From assembly GCA_964017235.1 (NCBI GenBank), contig OZ024929.1, positions 157,279,609 to 157,343,608 on the forward strand: a DNA stretch of 64,000 nt, given 5' to 3'. The position numbers and the translations under genes are program-made. The notes under the pieces are model-generated. The model was not told the DNA's origin, searched no databases, and saw only the letters and a program-made list of their open reading frames with translations. The DNA is from Sabellastarte sp. h YS-2021 (Eukaryota; Annelida; Polychaeta; Sabellida; Sabellidae). This document shows positions 50,991 through 60,897 of this stretch, piece by piece. The first letter of the stretch is position 1; each line of letters begins with the position of its first letter.

Positions 50991-52012
50991 CTGAAGTTAC
51001 AATTGTCCACATACCTTGAAACAATCTGGATACAGATTGACAATACATGGAATAATCACAGGTGACCCAGGTAAAAAACAACTGAATCCTCAAAGCTTTG
51101 GAAAACACTGATTAAAGTCAAACTGATCATTTAACCAACTGGTAAACCTTAATCTGCTAATGGGAGTGTTCCATGGGAGCCGACTCACCACAACCAAACT
51201 TACAGTTGGTATTGCCGGTCAAGTTTTGATGCATTTTCTGGGAAAAGTAAGGATCAAGTGTCAACCAATAAACAAATCAAAAAGTAGGTCAATAATAAAC
51301 ATTTGAATCAAACTACAACTTTGACATAATTATTTTTTGATTATGGTTTTTAGGTTTGGGCTTTAAAATTATATAAAAAAACCAACCTATCTGATTATAT
51401 GACAGAAATGGCCACTTAAAATAGAAAATTTCCATTTAACTTTTGCATCCATTCAAACAAGCAGAGCAAGATGACTTCCTCAGAATGGCTCCTACGACAA
51501 TGATCACCCTCTTGCTTGTTCCTGGCTTTTATAATTTCGTCCATGAGTAATTTCTCTACACATTTATACCAAATAAATCCTAGCCTCTGGAAAATATCCA
51601 ATTCTGGACGTAACAGCAAAACACGCTGTAGTTCTGGTCATATGATCCAAACATTTTGTTGACAGTCCTTGACCTAATTTTATTGATTTTTTGATTAGAT
51701 AACACTTGATCCCTTTTTTTCCCCAGAAATTGATCTGCTGAAATAGGCCGAGAAATTGACACTTTTTCGGGTTTCTTAATATTTACAGCATACCTGTGGC
51801 CCTTGTGAACCTGATAACTTCAGAATTATGATTACTGACACTGTTGTTTCTCTTCCTTGACATAATTTATTTTCATATTCTACCTCACATCCTACTGGAA
51901 ATGGTGCAAATGGGTAGGATAAGATGTACCGAGTGACAATGACAAGCTGGTTTAACGATACAACAAGATGGAAAGTGAATAGGACAAGACAGGAAGTGAC
52001 CAGGACAAGCCG

Positions 52013-52209
52013 GTTCTAGGTGGGTGGAACCACAGTCGGGATCAAGAGTCGTGGAGAGTCGGTGAAATATCAAACATGTTTGACATTTGGCCGACCCACC
52101 ACGACAAGCTGGGAAATCACAACTGATCCTAACCGACCCTGTAAACACTGCTCCCAACCCTCGAAAAATCCTTAGTTCCTGACAAGTTGGCTCCAGTGGA
52201 ATACCCCTA
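52013..52209 (-). mobile_element. Harbinger-like MITE in a CAAP1 intron, ~197 bp
   Basis: The right end read in reverse complement is TAGGGGTATTCCACTGGAGC following TTA, resembling the TGCCCCTGTTCCACCAAAGG end ahead of the Harbinger transposase at 15784. The left part has AGTCGTGGAGAGTCGGTGAA, close to AGTCGTGGACAGTCGGTGAA at 15240. The TTA at the right flank fits the TWA target. The left terminus is diverged. It lies between the two CAAP1 exons. Confidence 0.5.
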
Positions 52210-52724
52210 TAAGTGACGCATTTTACAGTATGTGAAATGAAATTTAAAGTTAAATGTTGTTCCTTACTTGTAGTGGTTCTAGTCTCAGAACAATGCATCT
52301 CAGACATCATGACAAATTTGAAACTTCCTACAGATCAGTTGAAAATATCTAAATATCTTACCCTCACAAAGTTCAATCTCACAGAAAATCCTCTGAAAAT
52401 TTGTTCATGGAACAATATCACCTGTGTATAAAATGATTTTAATTATAATTTTTAGGCTTTACTTATCTGTTACCCCTTTTCAGCATACTGATGAATGTTG
52501 AAATTTTTGTTGTCCAACCATGAAATCCTCAATTATATTATCCTGGCAGAATTGTACACACACCATTTGGCACCAATTTGGTGCTGATACTGTGGAATAT
52601 TTTAAGAATATGTTTATAGAAGACCATCACCTAAATATAAAAGCTTGAAAAAAGATTTTTCAGCACACTGACTAACTCTTTCTCCGGCTCCATTAACAAA
52701 TTTTCAGTATGACCTGCGCCTGAC

Positions 52725-52904
52725 CTTGAGAATATTTGGCAGCATTGCACGGAGTTTTTTGGCACTTATACTGCGGAACATCTGTTCCACCATCTCCTCA
52801 CGGTCATGGCAATAGCCACCAATTGGCCTGACCTCCTTCTCAAGGTCTAAGTCACTCTCATGTTCACTGGCTTCTTCTAACATGTCTGACTGCTCTTTCT
52901 TTTT
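52725..52904 (-). CDS. CAAP1: CAAP1 homologue, internal exon (N-terminal half of conserved domain)
   Basis: This 180-nt exon has a minus-strand acceptor (…tttatttttag) just right of 52904 and a donor (gtcagg) just left of 52725. It reads open for 60 codons in phase 0/0. The product starts with a Lys/Glu-rich acidic stretch, then contains DLEKEVRPIGGYCHDREEM and KKLRAMLPNILK. This matches the layout I recall for vertebrate CAAP1: acidic lead-in, LDL…KPV.FYI.D.KEML, then KKLQ.MLPDVLK, with an intron at the same LK boundary. CAAP1 is a small protein reported to modulate caspase-9/-3 dependent apoptosis; its biochemical activity is poorly known. The exon is followed at lower coordinates by 50906-50990. 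The start codon and N-terminal exons are not securely located. Family assignment is by remembered similarity and is fairly firm because phase, splice sites and domain order all agree. Confidence 0.82.
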
Positions 52905-52956
52905 CTAAAAATAAATCAGAACAAAATTACAGTTGAGCCCCCTTAAAGTATAGTAT

Positions 52957-53340
52957 TAGAAGTAGAAGAAGTAGCAGCAGCACCAGCGGCAATAATAGTA
53001 GTAGCAGTGGTAGTAGTGGCGCTAGTAGTAGCGAAGTTAGTAGTGGTAGTTATACTAGTGGAAGTTGTAGCAAAATTAAACGTAGTACTGGTAGTAGTAG
53101 TAGTAATTGTAGAAGTAGTAACAGTAGCGGTAGTAGAAGTGGTAGAAGTGGCAGCATTATTAGTAGTACTAGTAGTAGTGACAGTGATAGTAGTAGTAAA
53201 GGCAGTACTGGTAGAAGTAGTACTAGTAGTAGTAGTAGCAGTGATAGTAATAATATAGAGAGTACCAGAGCAGTAGTAGTTGTAGCAATAGTAAAAGTGG
53301 TAGCTGAAGTAGTATTAGTGGTAATAGTTGTAGTAATTAG
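52957..53340 (+). repeat. Imperfect GTA trinucleotide repeat
   Basis: About 380 bp of mostly AGT/GTA triplets interspersed with GGT, GCA and GAA triplets. It begins ~50 bp from the acceptor of the CAAP1 exon. The long open frame rich in Val is a product of the repeat and is not a gene. Confidence 0.85.
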
Positions 53341-53746
53341 CAGAATTGTATTTCAGTTGAATAAAATAACTTTTCCAATGAAATTTAGAAGAATTATGTT
53401 CCAGTTGAATAAATACCTTTTCCATAGAAATTTAACTAAAATTCCTGATGAACAGAAATATTCAACTGTAATAGCCGAATAACTTTTGCATCAGGATGCA
53501 AATGTATTGACAGATCAGTTATTTGCAATTCCAGTTTTGTTACTCTGACACTACGCTGCCTTAGTTTTCAAGCGTATCAAAATGACTGCGGACTAACTAT
53601 ACTTTTTATAAACTTATAAAAACCGATGTTTCATTGAAAATTTCAATAGATTCTGCTGTTAGCACATAAATGTAAGCTAAACCATACTTTTATTAAGTTC
53701 ATTGTTTCATCCAAATATATGCAAAACCTAGTGGCACAGTAATCAT

Positions 53747-54234
53747 TAGGGATGGGTCGGTAGTTCCGGTATCTCGGTGTCGAGACCATTTTACTGAAAT
53801 ACCGTGATGAAATTTTATAACCGCCACTTCGCTTGTCAGCACATATAATGGAAGCAAGAGTTAAAATATTCAGAATCTGAAGAAATTATAAGCTTTTCTC
53901 ACCAATTTTCATGCATTTGCAGACTTTATATAGTACTATCGATTACGTTGAGCAGAACTGCCATGTTTAGGTTACGACAATTTATAACCTCAATTTCGCT
54001 TGTCAGCTTATATAACTGAAGGAAAACCTAAAATATTGGGAACAAACAAGAAATCTGAAAAAAGTATAAGCTTTTATCTCGTATTTCACGCATTTGATCA
54101 CTTTTATTGTGATGTCGTGAAGAGGAAACGTCCATGTTTGTTTGGGGTGTACTAAAACGCGAAATTCCGGAATTGGTACGGTTTTGCATTGGCGACCTCC
54201 CGATGTACATATTTTTCATACCGACCCATCCCTA
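53747..54234. mobile_element. hAT-type MITE, 488 bp, with internal duplication
   Basis: Perfect terminal inverted repeats (TAGGGATGGGTCGGTA at the left, its reverse complement at the right) are flanked by an exact 8-bp target duplication, GTAATCAT (53739-53746 and 54235-54242). The interior has two diverged direct copies of ~180 bp, each with TTTATAAC…TTCGCTTGTCAGC and TATAAGCTTTT. There is no coding capacity. Confidence 0.9.
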
Positions 54235-54242
54235 GTAATCAT

Positions 54243-56930
54243 ATAAAAAAGTATATAATTCTTTATAATTGAAACTGAAAAAAAGTAAGTTATAAAAGTA
54301 ATATATACTAAATTAATTACTAATACAGTTTTTGATCATGTATTCTTTGTAAAATTTTAGCCAAGTGTTTAAATAAATATTTCATAAGAATCTAATAACC
54401 TGTGCATTTAAAGACTTGGTATCTACAGATTACACAAGTTTGTTGTCACGATTTGGACATATTATAATCAACATCCACAATTTATTTCTAAATAACATGT
54501 ATTCACTTTTTGACAATTTTGATTTGAAACTCATATTTTGATGATTTCATACCAGCATCAACTAACATTGTACTTTCTAAGCCCCTGTTTTTAATCTCAA
54601 TTTATTTAAATGCTGCATATTAAATTTTTATGGAAAAGAATTCAATTCCAGATCCATCAGCTGGCTCATTTTAAAATTATAGCAATGAGTTTACAGCTGC
54701 GGGTAGTGACCTCAGTACTTTCCTGTGGTTTATAAATTTACATTCCTACGCCTCCAGCCAACATGGGTTTTGATCATATGCTACAAAAATTTTAAATAAA
54801 GTGATATTTTTAATCAAGTTTGCCATGTTGTTTTATGATAAAGAATGGAGTCAGAATATCAGTGAAGGTAAATATTCCAACAACTCTGTGAAAAAAACAA
54901 ATTCCCCTGCACTAAATTAACTCAGACTGTAAAACTTTTGAGCACATAAAAACACCAGAGATTTATGTCAGTTATTAAGCTGAGCTGCATATGATGCATG
55001 CATCTTTTTCTTTAATTGTATCATTATTTTACACAGAGAAATATTTTACGCCGTTTTAATTATCGGTCATAAAAAAAAATATGAAGGGACACATAAAATT
55101 AGCTCTGAAATCCCCTACCTTAATTTATCACTCAAAGAACTGGCACAATAATATATATAAATATGATATACAACAAAAGAGTTCTAAAAACTGTGCTCCA
55201 AATGAGACTTCTTTTTCATTTATTCCTGAGAAAAAGAATACTGTAGAACACTGTTGATTCTGAACTTTTGGTTATTTTGCAGTGTAAAAGAAAGTTTTTC
55301 CACGATGTGCTTTTGAAGGTGTGTGCAAACAAGTTTCACAGAATATGATTAAAAATTTGACGTAATTAGCTCTGTAGAACAGTAAAACCTGGCAGGCGTA
55401 GGAGTGATTAAACCCAAGGAAAGCCTGAGAGATCATATGATGCAGATCACGCCTTTAATCCCATAAATCTTAACTTAAGCTCTCACTTAAACGTTAAGCC
55501 ATAATGGCAAGGGCTTTAGTTTCGTAATGGACAGTGTCTAATAATAGACCAAAAATCATCAAACAAAGTCAAGTTACAAAATTAGGTTATTAACATAAAA
55601 CTGTACACTAAAGGACATGACGCCATGACAAAACTGTATTAAAAAAAAAACAACAAATAACACATTGTGTTACGACAATATTATTTACATATACACATAG
55701 TTTGAACTGTATCAGCAGGTAACAAATGCCTCAATAATTTCATTTTTATTTAATTGTTTTTTTTTTGGTTTTTTTCACACTGGGGATATAATCTGATAAA
55801 ATCTTTAAATGTATCATGCCATATTTTATAACCATACTAGTTTAATCCTGCAGAAAAGAAAATATACAAAAATATACTCAAATACAAACAAACTGTGTCA
55901 ATAAAACTTCATCCCGGAAAAAGGTTTCGTCTTTTTTTATACTATGATTCAGACTTTAATTCCCTGATTCCACTTTTTTCTGTCAATAGCCATCAAGCAG
56001 TGTTCTAAAATGAGTTCCACCACGATATTTAAACATAATACATTCAACGTCATTAGATTAATGAAACTCATACAACAATAAAAGCAGTCGTTTTTGGATG
56101 TATTTTTGCCCTCTCCTTGCATTTGGTAAAAATGTCACACATTTCAAGCTTGGGCCAACTTAGGAAACAGCTCTTAAATATTAAGATCTGTGAGTGTGGT
56201 AACACTGTTATGCTCCAGCCTGTACAACTGTTGAAAGTAGTTAACATATTACCCTCATTTCCCATGTAAATCTCCCCCCTGCTCATATGTAATGATAAAA
56301 CCCTGATGGATTCATTAGTAAAGAAGAATCCGTGATTTTAAAGCCATTGTAAGCTGTCCCTACTGAAGAGGTAGCCATCTTTTGTGTGGCAAAAACTCGG
56401 CCCATTCTCTTGGGAACACTTCAGTTCTTGCAAAAATATTGATAAAACCACCAGCCCCTCTATATGACTGCTGAGCCATTGTTTTTAAAACTAAATCAAT
56501 GGCAAAAACTGCAGCACTAACAACCATAGGAGGGACTTACAAGTCACAGAGGATTTTACTAGAATTTCCTTTGTTTTTGTTTTATAATTTTGCCATTATA
56601 TTTTATTTTTCAAGGGTTCTTTGCAAAGTTTAAATTACAGATTAAGATTTTCAATGTACATATCATGCTAAAGTGTTTCGCTGTGAGTAAGATGCTGAAA
56701 GAAAAATAGAAAATCCAAATGAAAGGCAAAGTAAAAAAAAAACTAACATAACAGTGTGACTTATTTTGATTGATATGGGGTTTATCATCTCATTCAACAC
56801 AGTGTATAGGACAAATTGCAATGGCTAGCTGTAGGGACAGATGGCAGCAGTATATACTTTTTATATAATACTTAAAAAGCATTAGCATGGTAAACAGCTG
56901 CAAACCTTAGTTCAGGGCTAATTCAAATAA
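54243..56930. other. Unassigned stretch, possible CAAP1 upstream intron
   Basis: No exon is firmly supported. A weak candidate first exon (minus, 56364-56378) is described under findings. 54660-54780 and 55380-55480 are relatively GC-rich and non-repetitive. A TTTTTTTTGG tract lies near 55760. Confidence 0.4.
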
Positions 56931-57290
56931 CAAAATTTTAATTGTAAATTAAATTTTTATGAGTTAATATCTTACTTAACAGACATTAACTATAGTCTGG
57001 TGCCTGCCGGTCACTCCAAATGTCAGAAAGACATCCTGAGCAATGCTCCGGCTGGACCGCCTATATCCCGAGGACTCCTCATATGGCGGCACTTTGCACC
57101 AATCACAGCACGCAGGCAAGTCACGTGACTTTATCTTTTCGTTGAAAAAGCCCCTCATAAGATAAGATATTGGGGCAGGAAGACTACCCTGTCTGTTAGG
57201 TAAGATGTTAACTTATAAAAATTTAATTTACAATTAAAATTTTCTATTTTATTGCGTCAAAATATCTTACTTAACAGACATTATCTACAT
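56931..57290. repeat. Inverted/direct repeat cluster beside the recombinase remnant
   Basis: An arm at 56931-56988 (AAAATTTTAATTGTAAATTA… then ATCTTACTTAACAGACAT) is repeated in reverse complement at 57189-57243 with few changes. A third copy of ATCTTACTTAACAGACAT lies in direct orientation at 57267-57284. The 200-bp core between arms is GC-richer and contains CACGTG, an inverted CCAAT box and ATGGCGGC. The pattern could be the terminal and internal complementary repeats of a DIRS element, or a separate foldback element. Confidence 0.6.
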
Positions 57291-57639
57291 TATAACTACC
57301 CAGTGGAAGGAGGGTAGCTTACTAGAGGCCTGAATCAATAGAAAAGAATTCTGAAACTCTTCAGGTCCTCATACTAACTAGCTGACCGGTTACTGGACCA
57401 GAGTGTGCCCCCACCTTTTTTCCTCCTCCAAGGTGAAGGAAGAGAGGAATAACAAGAAACAGGCCCCCCAAGGGAAGAAAAGACAAAGCCAGTAGAACTT
57501 GTGGACAAATGGACCTCAAACCTTATACCGGTATTATAAGGGTAAAAGATCCTGAAAAAACGATAAGGAATCTTAGATCAAAAATCCTTAAAACAACTGA
57601 CAAAATAGTACTATAATACATTATATACAAACAAAACTA

Positions 57640-58782
57640 TACACAACCTAATAGCGGATCTGCTGAGCAGCCACCACTGGTAACGAATGGTATAGTTCTG
57701 AATCAGCCTAAGCAACATCCTTCAAGTTGCGTCAAGGTATTGTGAGATTTCCCGTGACAGGTTGAAAGAATCTGTTCCAAGGAAGCTCCTCCCTGGAAGG
57801 CTTTGGAAGCAGTGAAGGCCCTAATGTCATGAGCTTTCACCTAGTGCAAAGTGAGATTCTCCTGAATCTCTGCAAGCTCATAGCATAAGATCACAGTCTA
57901 CTTGATCCAGGAAGAAATGGTGGCATGTAAAATATCTTTGGAGAAACCTTGTTTGAAGGAGACTGAAACCAGCTCCTGATTTTCCCTCAAATCCTTGGTT
58001 TTATCCAAGTAATACCTGAGAGCTCATACTGGACAGAGAGATCAATCCTCCTTAAGATACTTATCTAAAGTTGGGGCCAAAGTTGGAACAACAACCGGAG
58101 CCACACTGGCACGACCATCTCGTGCCAACTGATTTCTAGACAAGAAAGTAGAAGGATAGACACCTTAGACCAATTCGCCTGATATCCTATGTTCTTGTTT
58201 AGCCAGGTGTGAATCTCACTCCTGCATTTTCCCGAGCCTAAAACCAGTAGAAAAAAACATTTTGAAGGTCAGGTGTTTCAAAGAGGATTGCTCGAGAGGT
58301 TCAAAAGGAGCCTTGGTCAACTGATGTAGAACCAAATAATGATTCTAACTAGGGCCACCTTTATTGCCCTTAAGTCTTCTCTGTGGAAACTATTAAGTAG
58401 ATGGTTGGGATTTGCATATTGACGTATGTTACAGGTGACATTACCAATCTTATCAGCAATGGCAGTACAGCAATGGCAGTTCTATAGTCACCCTGAAAGA
58501 AGTGTATGAGAAAATCAGTAATTTGTTTTATAGAACGTGAACAGAAATACACCTGGTTTGAGTTACACCATCTGACAAAAATGCTCTGGTAGAGCTTCTC
58601 TGAGGAGCCTCAAGTCTTTCTATCAATTGACCAGAGAAGACTTGTTCCTGGATACTCAAGGCTCTAGGAGCCAAGCTTTCAGATTCGGGAGATCTCTGTG
58701 TATGCTCCCAATGAATGGCTGAGTCAAAAAGAGTGTCTCCCAGAGCAAGATGTAGAGGTATCTGGGAGGACAATGTGACCAG
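57640..58782 (-). pseudogene. DIRS-type tyrosine recombinase, multiply frameshifted
   Basis: DIRS retrotransposons integrate with a tyrosine recombinase instead of an integrase. On the minus strand, fragments in several frames line up in the expected order: LSIQEQVFSGQLIERLEAPQ (58690-58580 region); LTKAPFEPL (~58310); GSGKCRSEIHTWLNKNIGYQ with the first catalytic Arg; LCPVRALRYYLDKTKDLREN; VKAHDIRAFTASKAFQGGAS with the H-x-x-R box; LEQILSTCH and KSHNTLTQ; then KDVA and ELYH…VVAAQQI at the end. Between TQ and L(K)DVA the codons that should carry the nucleophilic Tyr are missing, and several stops and frameshifts occur, so it is dead. The start is cut near 58782 by the foldback element. The reverse transcriptase and RNase H were not recovered. 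Confidence 0.85.
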
Positions 58783-59764
58783 GGGCCGGTTTCACGAAGC
58801 CTCCTTAAGATAAAGGTCACCTTAAATTCTAGGATTTCCTTGATTTTCTCCCTCCTTTAAAAAATCTCAGTTTCACAAAGCCTCCTTCCTTAAAGGAGAC
58901 CTTGAAAACTCCCTTGAATTTCAAGGAAGCTAAGGACCTACCTTAGATTTAAGGAAGTGTCCTTCAAGGAATGTTTATTAACTTTAATGAACATTTTAAG
59001 GTGAATCCACCTAAATATATAGAACTTGGAACATTGTCGTCAAACCTACATCCACAAACAATGTTTTGCTGTTTATTTCATATAATTTGGTTGTTTAATT
59101 CTTGAAAAATTGATGTTCAAACTTTTGAAGTGAGAAACATATTCATGGAGTTTCCTTGAACATAAAAGGCCCCTCCCTTACTTTGGGTAAAAAATTGTCA
59201 TGTGACCTACTGTGTTAATTTGCAAAATATAATCACAACCAATCTGCATTTTACAAAATTTATTAAAATATAGTAAGATATAGATTTACTGATTTTACTG
59301 ATCTTTAACAGTGTTAGAATAAGGACATTGCCTCCATAAGGTAATTTAGGTACAAAATAAGTGCGCAAGTATACATGTACTTACAGTGAAAGAAAAACAT
59401 TGGTGTGGTTATAGGTTTTGGAAACAACTCCCAAAAGAAATAAAAATGCAAATAATGTATCTGAAAAGTAAAATGTACCTAATGTACCAAGTTTAAAATA
59501 GTTAAAATGCTAAAATGCAATTTACCTTCTTAATATTTAAAATAAATTGTGTGAAGGTTATATAAATAATGGAGGGGAAATTCCAAGCAGTGTGGTTATA
59601 CAGGGAGTCGCCCTTCCTTTGTTTTAAGGAAAATCTCTGGTAAGGTGGAATAAAGGAGGCTTTGTGAAACAGGATTTAAGGGAAGCCTTGCCAAAGGTTA
59701 GAAATCGCCCTTCCTTTTACTTTAAGGAAGGAAAAAAACAAAGGAGGCTTCGTGAAACCGGCCC
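58783..59764. mobile_element. Foldback DNA element, 982 bp, CAG target duplication
   Basis: GGGCCGGTTTCACGAAGCCT plus CCTT at the left end is repeated exactly in reverse complement at the right end. CAG flanks both sides (58780-58782 and 59765-59767). Subterminal copies of TTTCACAAAGCCTCCTT recur at ~58871 and, inverted, at ~59653, with many AAGGAGG/CCTTAAG motifs. There is no coding capacity. It resembles the element at 31761-32346 in ends, target and internal layout, though the sequence differs. A Zator-like origin is possible but unproven. Confidence 0.85.
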
Positions 59765-59835
59765 CAGATCCCAGAACCATCTTGAACTTTTTGTCCTTCA
59801 TTATGACTGACAAAGAAACACCTGTGTTGGTCATC

Positions 59836-60115
59836 TTCTTTTTCTCAAAATATGAGGCCATAAATATTCCCAGGTAATATTTTGTAATGATGAACATATC
59901 CTGCGAATTTGAGATCTCTACCTATAATACCTTTTGCTCTTGAGGGGTAACAAAACACCTTGCTGAAAGTCCAAAAACCTTCATGGCAGCCATCTTGTTT
60001 TTCAAAATGAGGCCAAAAATATTCCCAGGCCAGTTTTTTAATGATGAATGTATATTCCTGCCAATTTGAGAACCCTACCTATAAAACCTTTCCCTCTAGA
60101 GGGGTAACAAAAAAA
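59836..60115 (+). repeat. Two-unit tandem repeat, ~164-bp period
   Basis: Two related units share AAAATATTCCCAGG, AATGATGAA, AATTTGAGA, CTACCTATAA and GAGGGGTAAC, starting at about 59836 and 60000. This is the same style of short array as in the larger elements and is probably a fragment of one. Confidence 0.7.
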
Positions 60116-60149
60116 TCTGTACACACTGCAGCAGCAGCATACTTATGTG

Positions 60150-60330
60150 TAATATAAAACTCGGTCACTGCAGCAAGGTCAAACTATGATGCTGCACACC
60201 TACAACCCCCAATCAGTGCCCCTAACAAAAGAAGCATCAACATCCTATACCTCACACTTTCAGGAATACAGCCCAGATAAGCTGTTTCTAGCCCCCTGCT
60301 CACCTGTCTTGAGGCTTGCCCACCCACCAA
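60150..60330 (+). mobile_element. Fragment of family E (one unit and right end)
   Basis: GGTCACTGCAGCAAGGTCAA, GCTGCACACCTACAACCCCC and ATACAGCCCAGATAAGCTGT match one E unit. The GCTCACCTGTCTTGAGGCTT tail corresponds to the right ends of E1 and E2. Confidence 0.6.
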
Positions 60331-60534
60331 CCCATGGCAAAAATTTACACTGATATGCTACTTTTACCCCAGTTCACCCAAACTTTACAGATCAAAACAA
60401 TAAAAGTTTTACAGGCCAACACAGATCCCCACATGAGGACAGGTCCTCAGTATATCCCACTTGTTTCCATGCACCAGACTTGAACCCAAGACCAAAGAGG
60501 TGAGATCAGGCCATTAAATCCCAAACTTATCAAC

Positions 60535-60845
60535 AACTCAAAGACACCTCAAATGTAAAGTTTAGCTGCAGATATCAACTCATCAGACTAAAACTGCAAA
60601 CACTGGTACAACTCAAAGACACCTCAAATGTAAAGTTCACTGAGCAGCAGATATCGACTCATCAGACTAAAACTGCAAACACTGGTACAACTCAAAGACA
60701 CCTCAAATGTAAAGTTCACTGAGCTGCAGATATCAACTCATCAGACTAAAACTGCAAACACTGGTACAACTCAAAGACACCTCAAATGTAAAGTTCACTG
60801 AGCAGCAGATATCGACTCATCAGACTAAACTACAAACACTGGTGA
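60535..60845 (+). repeat. 79-bp tandem repeat, four copies
   Basis: Units start at 60535, 60610, 60689 and 60768. Each reads AACTCAAAGACACCTCAAAT…GATATCRACTCATCAGACTA…CACTGGTAC. The first lacks four bases; the others are almost identical, indicating recent expansion. The array ends 34 bp before the candidate micro-exon at 60879. Confidence 0.9.
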
Positions 60846-60897
60846 CCCTATGAACAAACAAGTTCAATGCATACATACCTTTATTACTTCAGCTGAT

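Noticed and set aside
51885..52310. 141-codon minus-strand open frame in the CAAP1 intron
   Set aside because: It overlaps the Harbinger-like MITE and matches no exon pattern; its Cys/His/Ser-rich text looks random.
53007..53482. Open frames rich in Val across the GTA repeat
   Set aside because: Composition is dictated by the trinucleotide repeat; no domain, start context or splice signal.
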